Source: Lepidurus packardi (taxonomy: Eukaryota; Arthropoda; Branchiopoda; Notostraca; Triopsidae). Taken from it: a stretch of 64,000 nt of DNA. The DNA lies in contig JAKZAN010000002.1 in assembly GCA_023053545.1 (NCBI GenBank), forward strand, positions 3,208,375 to 3,272,374. The letters are read 5' to 3'. This document shows, piece by piece, positions 56,301 to 64,000 of the stretch. The position numbers were made by a program, and so were the translations under genes. The notes under the pieces were generated by a model that was given only the letters and a program-made list of their open reading frames with translations, ran no database searches and was not told the DNA's origin. Numbering within the stretch: position 1 is the first letter of the stretch; every line of letters starts with the position of its first letter.

Positions 56301-58746
56301 TGGTGAATTTTGTCATGTGTGGAAGCCTTTGTGGGAGGTAATCAGGTATAATTTATGGCATTCATTAAGCAAAATAAGTATCGAGCCCATACCAGCGAAT
56401 TGTACATGTGTATTCTGTGTACGTTTTCTGGTGTGTGTGTGTGTATGAATGTTGGATATCTTAAGCGGAAAAAGAGAGTGACGGATGGAATTTTGGATGG
56501 GCGCGGATGGCTTTGGTGCGTGTAAAGATAGTGGACTATATACATGATTCTCCCTCGGTATATCCATACCTAATAACAATCGTGTACCGCGATGTTCGTG
56601 TGGATAGATTCATTTGAAAGTTTAATTCTCTCTCCGTCCGTTCCAGGCACAAAGGGTTCCTCAAAGATTGTCCGAACGGTCAACTAACAGAAAAGGTAAT
56701 TGTATATACTTTTTTTCCTTTTTAATTCCAACTATCGAAGAAAACCAATACGTTATAGAAACATGCAATATTATTAAGAGTTTCGGGTTTTAGGTCCCAA
56801 GCTGAGAAAATCGACTTCTTCTCCACATGCCGTTTTGGGAATTTCGGAAGTAGCAAAAGTATAATGTGACGTCATCACGACACTATGCTCTAATTGTTTG
56901 TTAAACTCTTACGGTTTTTTATTTTGTTTCCTCTTCGCTAATATTTTTCTCGCTTGGTTTTACGAAATCAAGTGAGAAAATACTTGCAAGTCTTTTTCGA
57001 TTACTCACTCAACATCTATGACGTCATAATCGCATTTAAAGCTCAAAATATTCGAACTTACTGCAGCAATTCCCACTTTTCTAGGAAAAATACTTATGCG
57101 AGTAATCCTCCAAAGAAATTTCAATGATGTCACAGGTTTAGCCAATCAGTCATCACCTTGATTTTCTCAGCTACGACGAAGTAGCTGCTAAATTAAGCAT
57201 TAGCGGATTAGCGGCTAAATTGCGCTAAGAATTCGCGACTAAAGTGCATTCTAATCATTTCGAATCGCTGTACTTGATAACCTCCTCTCCAATCAACTCA
57301 CAATATTAATTAACTATCCGTTTTTTTCCAAAAAAGTGAACGCTAATCACAACCCTATCTTGTATCTCCACAGGGCTTTATTAAGATCTACAAGCAGTTC
57401 TTTCCGCAGGGAGATCCTTCCAAATTTGCTTCCCTTGTCTTTCGAGTCTTCGACGAAAACAAAGTAAAAGCACATCTCATTCTCGCTAGTCTTGCTATTT
57501 TCTTTCCCCTACCGAAAAAGACCAACAAGAAGCACCCAAACCACCTCATTAATGTACCCCTAAGATCTTCAGCTTCCGGCTGAAAGCATTCCCCACGCAT
57601 TTTGCCTAAGGAATAAGTGTCCTTCGACAAGCCTTCCGGAAGATCAACCACGTAATTTCATCCTAAATCCTCCCCTTCCTTGTCCACACGTGTTAAGAGA
57701 GTATATTTATTTATCGATTTCCCAACCCCTGGATTCCTAATTCCTTCGCTGTGTTTACTTGAGCTCGAAACTTTCGCCGTTTTCGCCAAAGCTTCTCAAA
57801 CTTACAATTTGATTTTGCTTTCCGTAGGATGGCTCCATAGAGTTTGAGGAGTTTATCCGTGCCCTTTCTATCACATCGAGGGGCAATCTGGATGAAAAGC
57901 TGCAATGTAAGTGTTTAGTCAGAATCTCTAGAGGATCACTATAGAGGGAGTCAACACTCTCCGAGGGGTGCAAAACATCGTTTCTCACTTCGTCGTTCTC
58001 TTTTTTTTAATAAAAAAAAATAATAAAAAAATATAGATATTCACTCACTCTAGTTTTTCTGTTACTCTCCATTATGGCCGACAGGGGCGTTCCGGCTTTA
58101 TGATGTGGACAATGACGGCTACATCACGCGGGAGGAGATGTACAACATTGTCGACGCCATCTACCAAATGGTGGTAAGTACTAAAATGCATAATCCTAAA
58201 AAGAAATATTTCTTGTTTCTTTGAAGATACTGTGTTATTATTTTTCAAACTGCACGTCCTAATGTTTATTTTTTAAAATACAGTGGTAAACGAAATGAAA
58301 GAAGAAACTATTGTTGTTTCTAAACAAAAGAAAAAAAAACGCATCACCTAAATTAAGGAAATGCGACAATAGTTATTCTTCCTTGCTTTTCTGCGTTCTG
58401 CAAATTACAAAGGTTTCCAACTTCCTAAACACAAAGTTTACAATCAAAGTTCCTTGAACTTCTAAGCTTTTATCTCGCTTATGTAGTCTAGCTTAATAAT
58501 TTCATTGATTCCTTTCCAACAAGAGTAAAAAATTCGCTGAAATTAGTTCTGAAAACATTTATTGCTTTATATTTAAAGGGTCAACAACCAAACGTAGAAG
58601 ACGAAAACACGCCTCAACGACGAGTGGATAAGATTTTCAACCAAATGGATAAGAATAACGACGACAAGCTAACCTTAGAAGAATTTCGCGAAGGAAGCAA
58701 AGCTGATCCCCGAATCGTGCAAGCCTTGTCTCTGGGCGATAACTGA
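44304..58746 (+). CDS. Frq: Frequenin / neuronal calcium sensor 1
   Basis: Seven coding exons (44304-44367, 51718-51742, 56647-56695, 57374-57463, 57828-57906, 58085-58173, 58579-58746) give 187 residues, the exact size of arthropod frequenins. It is a myristoylated EF-hand protein that regulates synaptic release, PI4-kinase and Ric8. MGKKPSKL keeps the Gly-2 myristoylation signal. EF-hand 1 is the degenerate, non-binding type (around KDCPNG). EF2 ([12 protein letters not shown]), EF3 ([12 protein letters not shown]) and EF4 ([12 protein letters not shown]) keep calcium-binding loops, though the EF4 loop has Asp at the position usually Gly. The C-terminus ends VQALSLGDN. The first two coding exons are separated by 7.35 kb and 4.9 kb introns, whereas the others are 0.2-0.7 kb. 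All junctions are canonical and in phase. Confidence 0.97.
49801..49989 (-). mobile_element. Tc1/mariner transposase C-terminal relic
   Basis: The minus-strand frame ends [46 protein letters not shown] and a stop. This matches the C-terminus of Tc1-type transposases, where an L....W..I......L..SMPRR...V....G.HT.Y pattern precedes the stop. The DDE catalytic part is absent: just upstream (on the minus strand) the sequence turns into copies of a GTTGACAC word and a perfect hairpin. It is a short inactive fragment within frequenin intron 1. Confidence 0.7.
50038..50067. repeat. Perfect 13-bp inverted repeat (hairpin) beside the Tc1 relic
   Basis: GTTGACACCATGC, a four-base loop (CTGT), then GCATGGTGTCAAC. 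Partial copies of the same arm (GTGTCAACC) lie at 49983-49990 and 50022-50030. The group may be the remains of transposon end sequences or a separate small palindromic element. Confidence 0.75.
51743..56646 (+). other. Frequenin intron 2 (4.9 kb)
   Basis: Bounded by TG|GTAAGT and TTCCAG. Holds a dense cluster of GTAC words (51943-52391), CTCF-like words at 54256-54267 and 55651-55662, and a GT microsatellite (56430-56446). A CCCTACCC/GTTACCC-rich stretch lies at 53700-54000. No nested gene recognised, although a 159-codon frame is open at 53340-53819. Confidence 0.65.
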
Positions 58747-59036
58747 AACTCTGGATGAATCACCAAACCAGAAAAGATCATGTTATATCCTTCCAATTCT
58801 CTTTCTCTCTCTCTTTCTAAGAATCCTTGTTATGGGTGGCCAAAATACAAATTCGAAAGGGAAAATTGTCCGGAAATACAAACGGAGTTTTCTCTCTTTC
58901 TTATACACTTTAATTCAGTCCCTGAACCCCTTAGAATAAACCCTTCAAAATAACCCACCCAGCGCAGTCAATCTATTTCTTTTGTTTTTTTAACTCTTCA
59001 AGTTGGTTATTCTTCAGATTGTCCCAATGTTCTTCT

Positions 59037-59042
59037 AATAAA
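59037..59042 (+). terminator. Candidate frequenin polyadenylation signal (AATAAA)
   Basis: First canonical AATAAA downstream of the frequenin stop codon (about 290 bp). Further copies follow, so longer 3' UTRs are possible. Confidence 0.45.
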
Positions 59043-61416
59043 ACTTAAAGCTTCCGAAACCCATTTCTTTCTCCATTTTTCTTTGCATCTTTTCGAAATT
59101 ATGGTCTCAAATGGAGCAGAAACTCTTTAATTTCTTTGCCTTATTTCCAACAAACTGTAAAAAAATCTCTTGTTTCTTTCCCAATCTTTACTGTTTTCCC
59201 CCACTTCGATTTTTTCTATCTATTGTGAAAAATGTTGAATTCGATTTTTTTTTCTTTTTTCGCTTGATAATCTAAAAACGAAAACAGTTGACGCCATTAT
59301 AGCCCGAATATATATACAACGAGCGAGTTTCATTAGTAAAGCGGCGTGGCTGAAACTGTAAGGGTGAAAAAAGTGTGAAAAGCTGTTAAAAACGTGAAAT
59401 TGCTGGATTTTTGCAACAAAACTGCTCACAACGCCTCTAAATATGTTATTTCATCGTCTTTCGCTTCTTTCAACTGCATTTTTACCCCCTCCCTCCAATA
59501 CGTGCTACTTTTATCCTTCATGATTTCTTTAATGAATGAATCTTAAGCAAAAGAAACAAACGGTTTTTTTTAGTATTTTTTGTAGTAGCGTTGCACGATC
59601 GTAGGCCTTTAGAAAGATTTAAGCTTTCAATTTAGATTTTCCTTTGCAATTTCTTTCCCGTTTCTCCTTTTAATTTTAAGGAAAACCGAAAGTGGAAGAA
59701 AATAAGAAAGCTTTTAGATGTTCACCAAGCTGTAAAATAAACCAAAAACTTAGCTTTTCCAGTTTAGTTTCGAGTTTCTATGTTTTCTTTTAAATGTTTC
59801 ATCTCTTCTCCTTTCCCAATAAAGTCCAAGTGAAACTTTGTTGTCTTTCAGCAACTTTTCAAATTTGGTTTCAAGTTCAATAATTGTTAACTTTGAAGAA
59901 CATCAACAAAATTTTGGGGGAAAGTCCCAAATTCCGCAATACAATGTACATACTTTCAATGTTGGTGTAAAACTCCGCCCCTTTCTTGTTAGTTTATTTT
60001 TTATTCCCAGCCAAGAAAATGGATCATGGTCTATCACTTTCTCCCCAAACGCAAAATGCATTTTATCAATAAATGCCTTGTTGAATTAAATACCTATTGG
60101 TACGATGCTATACGTATCTCGTGAAATTCAGGCCTCCATTCTAAACCTTAGAAAGGAGTTTATCACGCTCTGGAGTATATTAAATGAGAGGTATATGACT
60201 TTTCCTGCCCCAAAAGTTGGGGAAAATGCCCCAGAGAACCCAAAATTCTCTCTCTCACACCTATTGCATACCAAACAAATATGCAAAACTCATTTCCCTT
60301 TCTCGCTTCGTTTTCTACAGGGATGAAAACGTGTTGAATGGGTCTAGGTGAAAATGGGAAAAGACGGAGCATTTCTCATCTCGGGCTCCCACAGTCCCAA
60401 ACCATTATAAAACGCACGATAAAACCTTAAAACGAAAAAAAAAGAGGAAACATCGGACTTCGACGTTTCAAATAAAAACATTGGATTTTGCCACGTTCTT
60501 CCTTTCCAACAATTAAAATGAATTAAAACTTTTTAGCGATACTTGTTGGTGCTTTAACACATGCATTATGTATATCGTCATAATCGCTTTCTAGCTGCCA
60601 ACTTCCTCGTTCACTGGCAAGAGAAAACGAGTCAACCCGTTTTCGTGAAAAAAAAATACCTAACAGGCAAAAGAGGAGAGGGGAAAGCTTATTCTTTGTC
60701 ACTGGTTGAGTTTTCAGCATTAAACTTAGAGCTAATTCCTTCCAATAATTAAGCAATACATAATTTTGAAAAAATACAATAGTTCAGAAAAATCAATGTA
60801 AAATTTGAACAATATATGTCCAAGGTACAATTTGCCCCTGGATTGTATACAAAATATGCAACAGTATTATGAGACGTTCCTAGATGGCAAGACCAATCAG
60901 TAAGAAGTCCAAAAGGCCGAGGCATTCCAAAATTAAACGGATTTTCGATGAATTTTCCTTTTGGAATTACAATCCTAAGAGTAAGAACTGTATACTTAAC
61001 TGAGCTAAAGGTTAGAGGCTGCTTTGAGCTTTTATACGAAAAAGGATGGAGATTACAAGTTGGGGACAAAGTGACAAATAAGGTTATTGTAAAAAAAGGT
61101 AATACACAATGTGTGACTGTAGGGAGCTCATTGAGGCAATGTAATTTAGACGAAGGAAGGTCACGTCTTTCTTCATTACAAATGTATTAATCCCTTTGAA
61201 TCGCGGTTCCGACGTGAACGGACAGTCTTGCTAGTGGTACCTCCGGAGGACGGTGGCGCTGCTGTTCCATATACTAGAACAGCAGGTTCTCCAGTTTCAG
61301 AACCCGGAGATAAAACTGACACTATATGTGGCACATAACTTTAAACAGTTATCCGGAAAAGTAATGTCAAACAGGTGTCACTCGACTTGAAAATTGGTAG
61401 TTGGATTAGAAATGCA
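59043..61416. other. Non-coding region downstream of frequenin
   Basis: AT-rich sequence with T-runs; part may be frequenin 3' UTR. Open frames at 59838-60326 and 60749-61190 have no recognisable domain. Confidence 0.45.
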
Positions 61417-61456
61417 TTAGGTTAGGTTAGGATATGTTAACTAACCTAACCTAACC
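61417..61456. repeat. Inverted interstitial telomeric repeat, (TTAGG)3 facing (CCTAA)3
   Basis: Three TTAGG units (61417-61431) are followed by a short spacer and then CTAACCTAACCTAACC (61441-61456). The 14-bp arms TTAGGTTAGGTTAG and CTAACCTAACCTAA are exact complements with a 10-bp loop. TTAGG is the common arthropod telomere unit. Confidence 0.8.
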
Positions 61457-61560
61457 TTGATGAGAATTGTTAAAACTTGCCCTTTCTTTCACTCCATGGG
61501 CTGAAAAAAGAAAAAATCATTGTTCGAAACGGATACCATAGTGTTATTTTTAACAGCGGG

Positions 61561-62218
61561 ATACAGTGTACATATGTTTGTCATTAAATTCGGAGAACGT
61601 CTTGCATGTGTTTCTCCATTCAAATCATTCGCAAGAATGCTCAGGATCCTTTCGGGTACATGGGCGTGCAAACATTGGCTGTAACCGGCCCTGGTTATAC
61701 CGAATGCGACTCCGCCCACCATTTCCCCCGCGCTCATTCCCATCCAGCTCTCGACCAAGGTTTCTACCTTATTCACCCTAAAAAACCGCCTCGAAGTGTA
61801 TCCAGGTAAACTTCAATCTCCCCTCTTTCTATCTCTTCTTAAATCCACTTACATCTTAAAAAGCTCTCGAAAGGAAAACCTTTTTTACATTGATAGATGA
61901 GGGTGCATATTGCTAGATGCGGTATGCGCTGCAGGATCCAGTACAGAATCCTCAGACTCTCCAGAAACTCACTACCAGCAACAACAACATCTCCATCACC
62001 AACAACATCATTTCTTCCTCTTGCCTTTTTGCGTTCCTCAAATTGCTTGTTGCAGATGTTTTTCAAGGTTAAAAGAAGTGGAAGAAGAGGTGGAAAATCT
62101 TCTTACTGGAATGCCAAGGGAAGCAGGTATAACGCAACTTTCCTTATACCCTGTAAACACCCTTATTTTGGTGAGTTTTAACAACACCCTCAGGATGACT
62201 CTGTTGTGACGGGAGAAG
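61561..62218 (+). other. Possible short gene of unknown type
   Basis: Two plus-strand frames read like protein but lack a known family. The first (61606 to a donor at about 61806) includes FGYMGVQTLAVTGPGYTECD and SAHHFPRAHSHPALDQGF and ends before CAG|GTAAAC. The second (after TTGCTAG at about 61914) includes a Gln/His-rich run and FSRLKEVEEEVENLLTG. The phases I could test do not join cleanly, and the minus strand is also open over 61489-61776, so this may be chance. Unidentified. Confidence 0.2.
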
Positions 62219-62283
62219 AGATCTTTCTTCTAGTAACAACAGAGCCATAACTTTTCCAACCCTGTTTGTTGATGACCGACTGG

Positions 62284-62292
62284 TATAAAAGG
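62284..62292 (+). promoter_or_regulatory. TATA box of the superoxide dismutase gene
   Basis: TATAAAAGG, followed about 115 bp later by CAG|GTAAAA (donor at 62403), consistent with a non-coding first exon of about 90 bp and an intron ending at 62973. Confidence 0.55.
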
Positions 62293-62402
62293 ACAGTATG
62301 CAATGGATTTGTAGCTAGTGCCATCCTAACGTGTAGTAAGACCAAAAGTCTCTCCTTAAGTACAATTCAGTAACTCCAATACGACTACAATAAGTTTAAC
62401 AG

Positions 62403-62973
62403 GTAAAACTCCTTAAAAGTCCTTAAAATTTCCTAATATTTAGTTAAATGAACGATATTCTAGTAAAAAGAGAAAAAGTTTAACATCTTTGTTCAAAACC
62501 GCAAAAAAATCTATCCATTTCAATTAAACTGAGTAAAACTCACTTGGATTCAAATTGAATGTTACAATTGCAAATGAAGTTTGAGTGAAATTTATGGAAA
62601 TTAGAGGCAAAGTATCAAAAACCATAAAACGAAGATTACCTGATATTCACTGACAATTATTTGCCTATTTTGATTTCTTACATCGTTCTTTATTTCATTC
62701 CTTAAAAAACGATTTTCTTACTATCTTTCTTAACCGAGTTTTTGAATCAAGTAAAACCCCCTTCAGAGAAGAAGTTACTACCCCTATTAAAAATCGGGAA
62801 ATTTAAATCCATTTCCATTAAACTGAGCAAACCTCGCTTGGAATCAAATGGAATGTTACGATCTCAAACGCAGTTTCAGTGAAATGTATTTAGATTAGAG
62901 GCAATTTAGGGTGAAATTATCATGGACAATGAAACGGACCTCAAAGATCTAATTTCTTTTGTTTGTGGAACAG
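62403..62973 (+). other. Probable 5' UTR intron of the superoxide dismutase gene, with an internal duplication
   Basis: Runs from CAG|GTAAAA to GTGGAACAG. Two diverged copies of a segment of about 100 bp lie inside it, at about 62512-62612 and 62808-62910 (shared order: ATCCATTTC, ATTAAACTGAG, CTTGGA, TCAAAT, GAATGTTAC, AGTGAAAT, TTAGAGGCAA). Confidence 0.5.
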
Positions 62974-62991
62974 TTGCGAAAAAAAACAGCC

Positions 62992-63261
62992 ATGAACCAA
63001 ATATGGTGCATCTTGGTGAGCACGATGAGCATTTTGATGTGCATGGCTTCTGGGGTTGCAAATCAGCAGGATCAGAAAGAAAGAAGGGCCACTGCACGGC
63101 TTTTGGATGAAAAGGGAGGACTTATTGGCGTTCTTAATTTTTTACAACCACCTAATGGCACAGTTCACATTACGGGTAACATCACAGGATTAGAACCGGG
63201 CAAACATGGAATCCATGTACACACCAACGGAGATTGCACTCAAGCCGGACAGCACTTCAAG
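62992..63261 (+). CDS. Secreted Cu/Zn superoxide dismutase, first coding exon (partial)
   Basis: Ninety codons run from the ATG to an AAG|GTATCA donor; the gene continues beyond the window. A signal peptide ([20 protein letters not shown]) indicates an extracellular enzyme. The SOD fold begins at [20 protein letters not shown], then [20 protein letters not shown] and [13 protein letters not shown]. The HxH pair supplies copper ligands, and the later His corresponds to the copper-zinc bridging residue. The enzyme class converts superoxide to oxygen and hydrogen peroxide. The loop between HVH and GQHF is several residues shorter than in typical Cu/Zn SODs (GD...GC..AG.HF). The remaining zinc and copper ligands and the active-site Arg lie outside the window. 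Confidence 0.85.
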
Positions 63262-64000
63262 GTATCATGTTTTTAAATAAATATATTATTCCTTTGAAAT
63301 TAACAGAATCATTTACGTCTCCATTTGTATATTATTAAGCGATGTGAGATTCCAAGTGAGCGACATTAATCGAACAAGCATTCTTAGCGTACTCCAGCGC
63401 CGAAAACTAAGGTTTCCGACGTGTTCTTTTGGTCAGCCGGGAACTCGTAACGTTAGTTTGACCTGCCGTACAAGACAGCACAACGAGCAATACTGAATAA
63501 TGAAATACCACGGAGTGCATGTTAGCCACTAACGCGAATCTGTCCAATTACTTAGGTTTCGTATTAAATTGCCCGGTGCCTTTTATTACGGGAGTCACGA
63601 AATCGATTTGTTCGTAGTATCTTTAGCTATTAATCGATATTTAGCTATTATCGATATTTAGCTATTAATCGATTCCGAACTCAATTACAGATTTAATATA
63701 AAAACAGACCCATTTCAATCTATCGGTTTCTTAAGCTAGCTAATTAATCTAATAGCCTTAATTTGCAAAAAAAGGTACACAAACGCAACGTGCCTCTCAA
63801 ATATCGAAATTCGAAGTGATATATCGATATTTTAAATCAAAGGCGATTACTTTGAATCTCAAATACCTTTTTTAGAGTACATATCGATGCTTAAACCGGT
63901 TCGTTGACTCCCAATTCCACCCGCACTAGCTAATATTGATATCCAACCCAATTTCTCTCTCGAGATCACAATCGCTTTACCTATTCTGGATTTCAACTAA
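63262..64000. other. Superoxide dismutase intron or flank, with ATCGAT-rich repeats
   Basis: No further SOD exon is recognisable. A unit of 17-18 bp, TTAGCTATTAATCGATA, is repeated three times at 63622-63674, and the ATCGAT word recurs near 63603, 63824 and 63882. Confidence 0.5.

Noticed and set aside
60749-61190. Overlapping 80-106 codon frames on both strands
   Set aside because: Neither strand shows a domain, signal peptide or splice context.

Overview
The window looks like nuclear DNA of an arthropod, most likely a Daphnia-like branchiopod crustacean. The grounds are short (about 50-100 nt) GT-AG introns in compact genes, AT-rich intergenic DNA, TTAGG-type interstitial telomeric repeats, and arthropod-type proteins (frequenin, a lipocalin, a GT10 fucosyltransferase). 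The species is inferred, not proven. All gene models were assembled by hand from reading frames, splice sites and phase; every intact model listed sums to a multiple of three.

Layout. 0-9 kb is a dense block of conserved genes: a possible first exon of a glycine-rich protein (+), an apolipoprotein D-like lipocalin (-), SURF1 (+) followed after 70 bp by an intronless alpha-1,3-fucosyltransferase (+), and a sphingosine-1-phosphate phosphatase (-). 9.3-36 kb is a same-strand tandem array of a secreted protein family that I do not recognise: nine intact genes (here A-F and H-J), one clear pseudogene (G) and a decayed or diverged terminal copy (K) with a further fragment. A Tigger/pogo transposase relic lies between A and B. 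37-38 kb holds a calcyclin-binding protein (CacyBP/SIP) gene. 44-59 kb is frequenin/NCS-1, with two introns of 7.3 and 4.9 kb rich in repeated short motifs, CTCF-like words and a Tc1/mariner relic; about 6 kb of gene-free DNA precedes it. 63 kb holds the first coding exon of a secreted Cu/Zn superoxide dismutase that runs out of the window.

The family array is the most unusual content. Each protein has a signal peptide, an (N/Y)RFL motif, a Thr/Val-rich strand-like segment, a TC(Y/W)...C pair, a polybasic RRRR(G/S) site followed by (I/L)EE, an acidic linker, an (N)CLGRSAFG-type motif, a second Thr/Val-rich segment and a short Cys-containing tail. This suggests a secreted proprotein cut into two similar chains. 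Exon phases and lengths are highly conserved, the genes have close-set TATA boxes, and the array shows intron gain or loss, loss of the cleavage site in one copy, cysteine reshuffling and copies in progressive decay. I found no similarity to a family I can name, so the function is unknown.

The conserved genes are unrelated in function: mitochondrial complex IV assembly (SURF1), Golgi glycosylation (FucT), sphingolipid metabolism (SGPP), ubiquitin-ligase scaffolding (CacyBP), neuronal calcium sensing (Frq) and extracellular antioxidant defence (SOD). Their adjacency appears to reflect genome compactness rather than an operon.
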